Source of the DNA: Conexibacter sp.
GTDB lineage: Bacteria > Actinomycetota > Thermoleophilia > Solirubrobacterales > Solirubrobacteraceae
Direction of reading: 5' to 3'
Length of the DNA: 6,654 bases
Assembly (NCBI GenBank): GCA_025964295.1
Contig: JAOPZD010000490.1
Span: forward strand, 1 to 6,654
Made by a program: the position numbers and the translations under genes. Within the stretch, counting starts at the first letter, position 1. Each line of letters begins with the position of its first letter. The notes beneath the pieces are model-generated. The model was not told where the DNA came from and did no database searches. It worked only from the letters and a program-made list of their open reading frames with translations. Shown here piece by piece: positions 1 through 5,937 of the stretch.

Positions 1-2
1 TG

Positions 3-674
3 CGCGAGGTGGGCGCCGCGCTGGCGCCGGCCTTCGACGTCCCGCGCCAGCACGCCGGGCGCTTCCTGGCGCTGCTGGAGGACCGCCGGGCGGTCGCGGG
101 CGCGATCGTCGTCGAGGATCTCGCGGCGCTCGACCCGACCATGATCGACAACTTGAGGCGGCTGCCCCGCGAGCTGTGCGGCGCGACGGTGACGGTGGCG
201 CCGCGGCTGCTGGGCGACGCCGAGCTGTGGATGCAGTGGTGGGCGCAGGCGGCGGGCGGCCCGGCCCAGCTGCGCCCGCAGCTGGATCGCGCCGAGCCCG
301 GCTTCTACGACTACACCGCCGACGAGTGGTTCACGGTGCCCGTCGCCCGCGGCCGCACGTGGCTGTCGGACCCCTACTTCGACGAAGGCGGCGCGGACGC
401 CGACATCGTCACCGTGTCGGTCCCGGCCCTGCTGGCCGGCCGCACCGTCGCGGTCGCCACCGCCGACCTCGACCTCGCCCGGCTCGCCGAGCTCTGCGCC
501 CCGGCGCTCGGTCGCATCGGCGCGCCGGCGGCGCTGGTCGGCGAAGGCGGCGCGGTCGTGGCCGCCAGCGACCGCTCCCGCTTCCCGCTGGGCCGGCCGG
601 TCGCGCCCGAGCTCCTCGCGGCGGGCACGCTGCACCGCTCGGTGGCGCTGGACTGGTCGTTGTTGGTGCTGTAG
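3..674 (+). CDS. Cache-domain (PDC-type) sensor protein, 5' end outside window
   Basis: The reading frame is open to the left edge (codons for Arg-Glu precede the first GTG at 9), so the true start is probably upstream. Numbered from that GTG, 221 residues are seen. A helical stretch (about 10-60) leads into a Cache/PDC core: the FYDYTADEWF stretch at 99-108, then WLSDPYFDEGG at 118-128, then a strand ending in VPALLAGRTVAVATADLDL. This is the usual Cache order of aromatic ligand-box strand, W..PY.D loop and central beta strands. The Arg two residues before the Trp in amino-acid-binding dCache proteins is Asp105 here, so amino-acid binding is not predicted. No membrane segment or output domain is visible and the protein ends right after the Cache fold. 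That is unusual, since these domains normally sit outside the membrane and feed an inner signalling domain. It may be a soluble small-ligand sensor, or an output domain may precede it outside the window. It converges on the gene at 756-1472. Confidence 0.8.
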   Translation, partial: REVGAALAPAFDVPRQHAGRFLALLEDRRAVAGAIVVEDLAALDPTMIDNLRRLPRELCGATVTVAPRLLGDAELWMQWWAQAAGGPAQLRPQLDRAEPGFYDYTADEWFTVPVARGRTWLSDPYFDEGGADADIVTVSVPALLAGRTVAVATADLDLARLAELCAPALGRIGAPAALVGEGGAVVAASDRSRFPLGRPVAPELLAAGTLHRSVALDWSLLVL

Positions 675-701
675 CGCGCGGGTCGCCGGCGTCAGCGCTG
701 G

Positions 702-719
702 CCGCGTCCCATCACGCGG
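702..719. terminator. Possible bidirectional terminator hairpin between convergent genes
   Basis: A perfect 6-bp inverted repeat (CCGCGT, loop CCCATC, ACGCGG) lies in the 81-bp gap between the stop codons of two convergent genes at 674 and 756. That is the position expected for a shared terminator. There is no T-run on either side, so it is not a classical intrinsic terminator, and 6-bp GC stems arise easily in DNA of this composition. Confidence 0.3.
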
Positions 720-755
720 TAGCGCAGGTGGGTGACGCCGCCCTCGCCGCGAAAC

Positions 756-1472
756 TCATCGCCGGATCACGCTGGGCCGGACCTTGGCGGCGTTGCGCTC
801 CCGCGCGGCGTCGACGAAGGCCTCGAGCAGCGGTGACAGCGGCTCGCCGTCCAGCGCGGCGATCTGGGGCTGGAAGAGCGAGGCCATCAGGAACGGGTGG
901 TCGTCCTGCGACAGCTCCAGCGCCACCGGTCCGACGTCCTGCGCGTGGGCGGTCATCCGGACGCCGGCGGCTTCCAGCGTGGCGGCCGACGCGGCGCTGG
1001 GTGCGTAGCCGCAGAAGAAGAACCCCGCGAACGGCGCGGTGCCGAGCAGGGCGGCCAGCCGCGTCCCGGGCACGGGCGTGACCGTGCGGCGGTCGCCGTC
1101 GACGCGGCAGGCGATCGGGGCGATGAACGGGTCGGCGGCGTCGGGGTCCAGCTCGGCGTGCGCCGGCGCGGCGACGCCGGCGAGCACGCGCGCGAGGACC
1201 AGCGCCGTGTACTGGAAGCCGCCGCAGGTGCCGAGCAGCGGCACGCGCTCGCGTTGCGCGCGGGCGATGGCGGCGAGGACAGCCTCGTCGTCGCGATACG
1301 GGCTGCCCGGCGCGACCCACAACCCGTCGCCGAGCTCGTGCAGCGGCGCGTCGGTCGCATGCCAGCGCGCGTCGACGTCGTGGGGCAGCTGCTCGATCGC
1401 CGCATCCAGCGCGCGGTGGGTGAGGAAGCCGGGGTCGTGGTCTCCGAGGACGGTGATGCGGGTCGTCGCCAT
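756..1472 (-). CDS. Class I glutamine-amidotransferase-like protein (CTP synthase C-terminal region-related)
   Basis: The 238-residue protein is a stand-alone class I GATase fold resembling the glutaminase half of CTP synthase. Landmarks are the beta1 strand ITVLGDHDPGF (6-16), the LWVAPGSPY loop (51-59), the nucleophile elbow LLGTCGGFQY with Cys83 (79-88), FFFCGYAPS with Cys154 (151-159), and HPFLMASLFQPQ near 192-203, followed by a C-terminal helix. In CTP synthase this last block reads FHPEF and gives the catalytic His-Glu pair; here both are Gln (201, 203). Ammonia release from glutamine is therefore doubtful despite the intact Cys. I recall a family labelled 'CTP synthase C-terminal region-related (seleno)protein' with this layout, some members carrying selenocysteine; here both candidate positions are Cys. 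The substrate is unknown. Start is ATG at 1472; no good Shine-Dalgarno is seen. It is the last gene of the minus-strand run, 45 bp after the zinc-ribbon gene. Confidence 0.85.
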   Translation of the reverse strand: MATTRITVLGDHDPGFLTHRALDAAIEQLPHDVDARWHATDAPLHELGDGLWVAPGSPYRDDEAVLAAIARAQRERVPLLGTCGGFQYTALVLARVLAGVAAPAHAELDPDAADPFIAPIACRVDGDRRTVTPVPGTRLAALLGTAPFAGFFFCGYAPSAASAATLEAAGVRMTAHAQDVGPVALELSQDDHPFLMASLFQPQIAALDGEPLSPLLEAFVDAARERNAAKVRPSVIRR

Positions 1473-1517
1473 GGCCAGAGGGACGCCCGGAGCGCCCCGG
1501 ACCGGACGCGCGGCGCC

Positions 1518-1835
1518 TCAGTCGCGGCGGCGCGAGATGCGGATCTGCGCCGGTGCCACGACCTTGACTACGACGTGGGCTGGCCGTGTCGGGGCGCCGA
1601 GCGTGAGGAAGTCGCGGACGCGGCCGTCGTGGCCGCAGAAGGGGCAGGCCAGCGGAGAGGCGGGGCCCAGCCGGCCGGAGCCGGGAGACACGGGCGCGTC
1701 GCAGTTCGGGCAGGCCAGCGTGCCGACCGCGAGCGTGGAGGTGCGGCTGACGCGGCGGATCTCCTCGGGGCCGCCGAGGCCGCCGATCCGCTCCGAGCCG
1801 TCGTCGGGTCCGCCCATGCGCCGGAACACGCTCAC
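1518..1835 (-). CDS. Small zinc-ribbon protein
   Basis: A 105-residue protein with two CxxC knuckles, CPNC (Cys42, Cys45) and CPFC (Cys64, Cys67), 18 residues apart. This is the pattern of a four-cysteine zinc ribbon. The N-terminal 35 residues are polar and Gly/Arg-rich and probably disordered. The C-terminus (about 84-100) is a hydrophobic strand (HVVVKVVAPAQIRI) ending in a basic SRRRD tail. No enzymatic domain is present, so nucleic-acid or protein binding is the likely role, but no specific function can be named. The start used is GTG at 1835; ATG at 1817 (Met7) is an equally reasonable start, and neither has a clear Shine-Dalgarno. It lies 45 bp downstream of the alpha/beta hydrolase stop, with a strong hairpin between them, and 45 bp upstream of the amidotransferase-like gene, with which it probably shares a transcript. 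Confidence 0.75.
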   Translation of the reverse strand: MSVFRRMGGPDDGSERIGGLGGPEEIRRVSRTSTLAVGTLACPNCDAPVSPGSGRLGPASPLACPFCGHDGRVRDFLTLGAPTRPAHVVVKVVAPAQIRISRRRD

Positions 1836-1857
1836 CCCGGCGAGTGTAGGACCCGCC

Positions 1858-1875
1858 CGGCGCGGTATCGCGCCG
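1858..1875 (-). terminator. GC hairpin after the alpha/beta hydrolase gene
   Basis: A perfect 7-bp inverted repeat (CGGCGCG / CGCGCCG) with a 4-nt loop begins 6 bp past the hydrolase stop codon (1881) and ends before the zinc-ribbon start (1835). It could terminate or attenuate the upstream transcript, or protect its 3' end. No U-tract follows, so efficient intrinsic termination is uncertain. Confidence 0.4.
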
Positions 1876-1880
1876 CGCCG

Positions 1881-2798
1881 CTACGCCGCGCGGACGGCCG
1901 CCGCGTCGCCCGCGGCGACGTCGGCGCCATGCGCGTGCTCGGCGATCGCGCCGATGATCTGCGGCCAGGCGTCCTTGGGCAGGTCGTGGCCCATGCCCGG
2001 GATCGTGATCAGGCGCGCGCCGTCGATCGCCTTGGCCGTCGCGCGGCCGCCCGACGGCGAGACGAGCTTGTCGGCCTCGCCGTGGATCACGAGCGTCGGC
2101 GCCTGCACGCCGCGCAGCTCGCGGCGGCGGTCGCCCGACGCGATGATCGCCCCGAGCTGGCGGGCGGTCCCCGCGGGCGAGGCGCCGCGGTCGAAGCTCA
2201 GCGCGATCATCTCGCGCAGCTCGAGCTCGTCGCGCTCGAAGCCGGGCGAGCCGATGATCCCCCACGTCTTGGCGCCGTGCTCGATGAACGCCTCGCGGTC
2301 GGCCGGCGACTTGCCCAGCAGCACGGGGTAGGTCTTCAGCGCCGGCTGGCCGCTGAAGCGCCCGCCGGTGTTGGACATGATCGACGTCAGCGAGCGCACG
2401 CGGCCCGGGTGCCGGGCGGCGACGGTCTGGGCGATCATCCCGCCCATCGAGACGCCGACGACGTGCGCGCGCTCGATCTCCAGCACGTCCATCAACCCGA
2501 CGGTGTCGAGCGCCAGGTCGGCGAGCTTGTAGGCCGGGCGGGCGATGCGCCGCAGCGCGATCTCGCGCAGCTTGGGGACCGGCGCGCCGTCCAGCCGCGT
2601 CGAGCGGCCGGTGTCGCGGTTGTCGAACCGGACGACGAAGAAGCCGCGGTCGGCGAGGTCCTCGCAGAAGCGCGTGTCCCACGCGATCATCTGCGTCCCG
2701 AGGCCCATGATCAGCAGCACGGGCGGCGCGGACGGGTCCCCGAACGTCTCGTAGCAGAGGGTGATCCCGTTGCCGACCTCGGCGAAGCGCTCGTCCAT
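1881..2798 (-). CDS. Alpha/beta hydrolase, RdmC-like
   Basis: A 305-residue alpha/beta-hydrolase with the whole catalytic set: oxyanion-hole region LLIMGLGTQM (28-37), the RFDNRDTGRS block (57-66) typical of the aclacinomycin-methylesterase-like branch, nucleophile elbow GVSMGG with Ser117, acid Asp243 in HGEADKLV, and His271 in GMGHDLP. Length is normal for the family. It should hydrolyse a small ester or similar bond in the cytoplasm; there is no signal peptide, and the substrate cannot be deduced. The ATG at 2798 is chosen because the fold starts immediately (MDERFAEVGNGITLCYETFG) and the frame further upstream belongs to the opposite-phase shadow of the HD-GYP gene. It starts 32 bp after the HD-GYP stop, so cotranscription is plausible but a functional link is not established. 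Residues after about 290 form an Ala-rich tail. Confidence 0.93.
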   Translation of the reverse strand: MDERFAEVGNGITLCYETFGDPSAPPVLLIMGLGTQMIAWDTRFCEDLADRGFFVVRFDNRDTGRSTRLDGAPVPKLREIALRRIARPAYKLADLALDTVGLMDVLEIERAHVVGVSMGGMIAQTVAARHPGRVRSLTSIMSNTGGRFSGQPALKTYPVLLGKSPADREAFIEHGAKTWGIIGSPGFERDELELREMIALSFDRGASPAGTARQLGAIIASGDRRRELRGVQAPTLVIHGEADKLVSPSGGRATAKAIDGARLITIPGMGHDLPKDAWPQIIGAIAEHAHGADVAAGDAAAVRAA

Positions 2799-2830
2799 CG
2801 CCGGATGGTACCGAGGCAGGCGCGTGCCGC

Positions 2831-4615
2831 CTACGCCACCAAGGTCAAGGACGGGCCGTCGTCGCCGGCGTCGTCGGCGGCCGGCGCGATCCGGTCGCCC
2901 AGCTCGGCGACCAGCGGCAGGAAGAGGTCGACCAGCCGCGGGTCGAAGTGGCGGCCGCGCTGGGCGGCGATCTCGGCCAGCGCCGCCTCCAGCGTCCACG
3001 GCTGCTTGTAGGGCCGGCGCGAGCGCAGCGCGTCGAAGACGTCGCAGATCGCCACGATCCGGCCGACCAGCGGGATGTCCTCGCCGCGCAGCCCGGCCGG
3101 ATAGCCCGAGCCGTCCCACTTCTCGTGGTGGGTGCGCGCGATCTCCTCGCCGAGCTGGACCAGCGGCGACGGCGACCCCGACAGCATCGACGCGCCGATC
3201 GCGGCGTGGGTCCGCATGATCGCCCACTCCTCCGCGTCGAGCTTGCCCGGCTTGAGCAGGACGCGGTCGGGGACGCCGATCTTGCCGACGTCGTGCAGGA
3301 CGGCGGCATGGCGCAGCGTCTCGGCGTCGCCCGCGCTCAGCCCCGCCGCCAGCGCCAGGCGCTCGCTGAGCAGCCCGATCCGCTCGACGTGCGCGCCGGT
3401 GTCCTCGTCGCGCCACTCCGCGGCGCGCGCCAGGCGGCGCACGACCTCGAGCTGGGTCTCGTGCAGCTCGGCGGTGCGCTCGCGCACGGCCTGCTCCAGC
3501 GCCGCGTTGTGGCGCGAGACGCGGTAGCGCTCGCGGCGCTCGGTCAGGTAGCTGGCGGTCACGGTGCCCACGGCGCTCAGCGCCAGGGCGGCGAGCGGCG
3601 CGACGACCGGGACGATCCAGCCGCCCAGGAACGCGGCGTAGGACGCGCCGAGGTAGCCGACGGCCAGGGCCGGCGCGGTCAGCACCGACAGCGTCCGCAG
3701 CCGCAGCGCGGCGGCGGCCGGGGCCAGCGCGAGCAGCAGGATCGCGAGGACGTCGGCCCAGGCCGGGGCGGTCCGCAGCGGCAGGCCGTGCAGGACCGTC
3801 CACAGCGCGTTGGCCTGGACCTCGGGGCCGGACATCAGCTCGTCGCGGACCGTGGGCGTCGGGTGGACGTCCTGCTCGGTCAGCGCGGTCATCCCGACGA
3901 CGACGACCTTGCCGCGGATGGCGGCGGCCGAAACGCGGTGGTCGCGGACGTCGGAGAAGTGGTAGCTGGGGATCGTGCCGGGCGGGCCGCGGAAGTCGAT
4001 CCAGGCGCCGCCCTCCTCGAAGGCCGACGGGTCGACCTGGTGGCCGAGCGACTCGGCCGCCGCGACCGCGATCGTCGGGACGCCGTTGCGCGACGGCTCG
4101 ACGCGGGCGATCTCGCCGCCGGCCAGGATCGGGAACGACGCCATCGCCGCGCGCGCCTTGACCTGCGCGAGGTTCTCGTCGCCGCCGAGCACGTTGGTGT
4201 GGCCGTGGGCGTCGGTCTCGGTCGTCGCGAGGATCGTCCCGGGGAAGCGGCCGATCGCGTTGAACAGGGCCAGGTCCTCGGCGGGCTTGGTCGCCTCGGT
4301 GAACTGGATGTCGTAGATGACCTTGCGCGCGCCGAGGCGGCGCAGCTCGTCGATGACGTCGGCGTGCCAGCTGCGCGGGTAGGGCCACTGGTGCGTGCTG
4401 GCGTAGTCGGAGAACGTCTCGGCGTCGACGCCGACGACCACGATGTCGTCGGGCCGCTCGGCGGGCCGCAGCTGGAAGCGCAGCGCGACCGTCGTGTCCT
4501 CCAGCGAGTGCGCCGCGTCGGTCGACCAGACGGCCAGCCCGCAGGCGGCCGCGAGCAGCCCGGCGAGCAGGACGGCCCGTGCGTGGGACGGCCAGCTGCG
4601 CGGGTTGACGGTCAT
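2831..4615 (-). CDS. CHASE2 sensor with HD-GYP c-di-GMP phosphodiesterase domain
   Basis: A 594-residue membrane signalling protein. In order: N-terminal membrane anchor (about 12-31), extracytoplasmic CHASE2 domain (about 35-280, with DIVVVGVDAETFSDY, YDIQFTE, and the WIDFRGPPGTIPSYHFSDV and GKVVVVGMTA blocks), three hydrophobic segments (about 286-302, 308-330, 332-353), a short charged coiled-coil-like linker (355-395), then an HD-GYP domain (about 390-575). Every HD-GYP signature is visible: EDTGAHVER (His409), HDVGKIGVPD (His441-Asp442), RTHHEKWDGSGYP (His496, His497, Glu498; GYP at 504-506) and CDVFDAL (Asp525). Active c-di-GMP hydrolysis to pGpG/GMP is expected from the family. CHASE2 ligands are unknown. 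Start is ATG at 4615, 17 bp after the FecR-like gene, which implies an operon; no strong Shine-Dalgarno is seen. The FecR-like partner is exported to the same side of the membrane as CHASE2 and is a natural candidate regulator (inference). Confidence 0.95.
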   Translation of the reverse strand: MTVNPRSWPSHARAVLLAGLLAAACGLAVWSTDAAHSLEDTTVALRFQLRPAERPDDIVVVGVDAETFSDYASTHQWPYPRSWHADVIDELRRLGARKVIYDIQFTEATKPAEDLALFNAIGRFPGTILATTETDAHGHTNVLGGDENLAQVKARAAMASFPILAGGEIARVEPSRNGVPTIAVAAAESLGHQVDPSAFEEGGAWIDFRGPPGTIPSYHFSDVRDHRVSAAAIRGKVVVVGMTALTEQDVHPTPTVRDELMSGPEVQANALWTVLHGLPLRTAPAWADVLAILLLALAPAAAALRLRTLSVLTAPALAVGYLGASYAAFLGGWIVPVVAPLAALALSAVGTVTASYLTERRERYRVSRHNAALEQAVRERTAELHETQLEVVRRLARAAEWRDEDTGAHVERIGLLSERLALAAGLSAGDAETLRHAAVLHDVGKIGVPDRVLLKPGKLDAEEWAIMRTHAAIGASMLSGSPSPLVQLGEEIARTHHEKWDGSGYPAGLRGEDIPLVGRIVAICDVFDALRSRRPYKQPWTLEAALAEIAAQRGRHFDPRLVDLFLPLVAELGDRIAPAADDAGDDGPSLTLVA

Positions 4616-4632
4616 CGGGCCCGGCACGGCGG

Positions 4633-5826
4633 TCAGCGGCGGACGTGGGCGAGGTACTCGTGGCCGCGGCGGACCACGACGGTCTTGCCGCGGCGCAGGT
4701 CGGCGACGGCGACGGCGCCGGCGGCGACGCGGGTCAGCGTGCCGCGGCAGGTGTCGCGCGTCAGCCAGCGGGTGCCGCGGACCGTGGCGACGCTGCCGCG
4801 GCCGCGGGTCTGGAAGCGGCCGTGGTCGTCGCTGCCCCACAGCGAGCGGACCGGCGGCTTCTTCTTGGTGGCCTTGGCGGTGGCCGCGCGGGCCACGGCG
4901 GCCTGGGCGCCGCAGCCGGAGAAGTCGGCGCCGCGCAGCACGAGCTGGGTCAGCCCGCGGGCCGTCGCGCTCTGGCGGACCTCGAAGCGCCCGCCCCAGA
5001 AGTGGCCGGTCTGGGTCGCGCCGCTGCGGTCCAGCGCGGTGGTCAGCTCGACGGTCCCGGAGCGCGTGTCGATGACCGTCCCGGTCGGGACGGCCTGGGC
5101 GGCGCTGAGGTCGACGGGCGCGCCGGACGGGCTGGTCGCGGTGACCGTGCCCTGGACGGCGGCGATGGCGAAGGTCTTGCCCAGGACGGGGGCGACCGCG
5201 GCGGTGGCCGCGCCGGGGGTGACGCCGGCGGCGGGGTCGGTCGCGCGCGGGTCGTCGCCGGCCTTGGTCGGGGCGCTGCCGCCGGAGTCGCCAGCGGTGG
5301 TCGTCGGCACGGGCGTGGTCGCCGGGGTGGTGGCGGTGCTGGGCGGCGCCGTGGTCGAGCCCGAGCCGGAGCCGGAGGACCCGGAGCCCGAGCCGCTGTC
5401 GTCGCCCTGGTCGTCGTCGCCGCTGCTCGGCGCCGTCCCCGGCCGCGCCGTCGAGAAGCTCAGGTCCTGCCCGTAGGCGGTGCTCAGGCCGCTGCTGGCG
5501 ATCGCCCGCAGGTGGTAGGTCGTGCCCGGCGCCAGGCCGGCGACGGGCAGCGTCAGCTTCTGGTTGAGGCCCAGCAGGGCCGTGCCGACCGTCGGGCTGG
5601 TCATGCCGTACCCGGCGGTCGTGCCGTACTGCCAGGCGACGTTGGCGCCCAGCGCGGAGACCGACACGGTCGCCCGCAGCGTCGCGGTCGCCGAGGCCAC
5701 GTCCTGCGGCGTCTGGGTGGTGACGGTCAGCGCCAGCGCGCCGGCGGAGGCCGGCAGCAGGCCGAGGGCAGCGGCCGCGGTCGCGAGGGGCGCGAGCGAA
5801 GCGCGGGTCATCCGTGACGTGCGCAC
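4633..5826 (-). CDS. Secreted FN3 / FecR-like domain protein
   Basis: A 397-residue exported protein. Residues 1-32 form a Sec signal peptide (basic start, Ala/Leu core, cleavage probably near ASAGALA). Residues 33-127 resemble a fibronectin type III domain (LAPGTTYHLRAIASSG, then YGQDLSFSTA). Residues 128-205 are a low-complexity Asp/Ser/Gly then Thr/Pro linker. The C-terminal half (about 215-397) is FecR-like: the GTVIDTRSGTVELTTA strand-turn-strand (249-264), the FWGGRFEVRQ hairpin (276-285), then SVATVRGTRWLTRDTC (345-360) and KTVVVRRGHEYLA at the end. Cys305 and Cys360 could form a disulphide. There is no sortase motif or C-terminal membrane helix. The start is GTG at 5826; ATG at 5811 (residue 6) also leaves a full signal peptide. 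It lies 17 bp upstream of the CHASE2-HD-GYP gene, so it may act as that sensor's extracytoplasmic partner. Fold by motif: fairly sure; role: inference. Confidence 0.85.
   Translation of the reverse strand: MRTSRMTRASLAPLATAAAALGLLPASAGALALTVTTQTPQDVASATATLRATVSVSALGANVAWQYGTTAGYGMTSPTVGTALLGLNQKLTLPVAGLAPGTTYHLRAIASSGLSTAYGQDLSFSTARPGTAPSSGDDDQGDDSGSGSGSSGSGSGSTTAPPSTATTPATTPVPTTTAGDSGGSAPTKAGDDPRATDPAAGVTPGAATAAVAPVLGKTFAIAAVQGTVTATSPSGAPVDLSAAQAVPTGTVIDTRSGTVELTTALDRSGATQTGHFWGGRFEVRQSATARGLTQLVLRGADFSGCGAQAAVARAATAKATKKKPPVRSLWGSDDHGRFQTRGRGSVATVRGTRWLTRDTCRGTLTRVAAGAVAVADLRRGKTVVVRRGHEYLAHVRR
5356..5397 (-). repeat. Gly/Ser repeat linker coding segment
   Basis: Imperfect GGCTCG/GGCTCC-type hexanucleotide repeats encode alternating Ser-Gly at residues 144-157 of the FecR-like protein. 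Together with the Asp-rich stretch before it and the Thr/Pro-rich stretch after it, this forms a flexible linker between the FN3-like and FecR-like domains. Such tracts can change length by slippage between strains. Confidence 0.6.
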
Positions 5827-5843
5827 AACACGAAGATCGGCAT

Positions 5844-5856
5844 CCCCGGCGTGGGG
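5844..5856 (-). other. Small hairpin between the leader and the FecR-like start
   Basis: CCCC/GGGG with a 5-nt loop (ACGCC on the minus strand) sits 5 nt after the candidate aptamer and 17 nt before the GTG start. It contains the only purine-rich stretch (GGGGA) upstream of the gene, so it could mask ribosome access and act as part of an expression platform. The evidence is the inverted repeat alone. Confidence 0.25.
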
Positions 5857-5861
5857 TGAAG

Positions 5862-5937
5862 GCGGGGCCCACCCGATCGGCGGGTTCCTGAAGGGCTTTG
5901 CGCCCCGTTCTGGACGGACGTCCGACGGGTGGCCCGC
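5862..5937 (-). promoter_or_regulatory. Structured leader resembling a class I c-di-GMP (GEMM) riboswitch
   Basis: On the minus strand, directly after the MBL gene's stop and 36 nt before the FecR-like start, the RNA can fold as three nested helices. P1 is GCGGG (5933-5937) with CCCGC (5862-5866). P2 is CCCGT (5925-5929) with ACGGG (5904-5908), with a possible extension inside. P3 is GCCC (5893-5896) with GGGC (5867-5870), capped by ACCCG/CGGGT (5881-5885, 5871-5875). The P2-P3 joint reads GCGCAAA, and the 13-mer GGGGCGCAAAGCC differs by one base from the GEMM-I core GGGACGCAAAGCC. The P1-P2 joint GGGCCACCC resembles GGGCAAACC. The usual GAAA loop on P2 is missing. The downstream operon encodes an HD-GYP c-di-GMP phosphodiesterase. 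Alternative pairings exist (for example CGGGGC with GCCCCG), as expected of a switch but also of plain GC-rich DNA. Confidence 0.5.

Noticed and set aside
712..759. 15-codon ORF starting at an ATGA overlap with the amidotransferase stop
   Set aside because: It is very short and without features; the overlap alone is weak support. The other frame in this stretch looks more protein-like.
1473..1517. GCGCC/GGCGC inverted repeat between the zinc-ribbon and amidotransferase-like genes
   Set aside because: It is a 5-bp stem with a 15-nt loop, no better than chance in DNA this rich in GC.
897..3011. Very long plus-strand open frame (704 codons) opposite four minus-strand genes
   Set aside because: The translation is Arg/Ala/Gly-rich without any domain, and it runs antisense across several genes with clear catalytic motifs. 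It is the usual open antisense frame of GC-rich DNA.
2799..4388. Upstream in-frame extension of the alpha/beta hydrolase (frame open to 4388)
   Set aside because: The extension lies antiphase inside the HD-GYP gene and is Arg/Pro-rich noise. The hydrolase fold begins at the ATG at 2798.
2948..5476. 842-codon plus-strand open frame opposite the CHASE2-HD-GYP and FecR-like genes
   Set aside because: It has low-complexity Arg/Gln/Gly composition and no recognisable fold, while the minus strand encodes complete HD-GYP and CHASE2 motifs.
4616..5872. Upstream in-frame extension of the CHASE2-HD-GYP protein through the FecR-like gene
   Set aside because: It overlaps the whole FecR-like gene in another frame with Arg/Pro-rich sequence. 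The membrane anchor begins just after the ATG at 4615.
5827..5937. Sigma70-type promoter for the FecR-like gene
   Set aside because: No credible -10/-35 pair was found on the minus strand. The candidate leader starts right after the MBL stop, so any promoter would have to lie further upstream.
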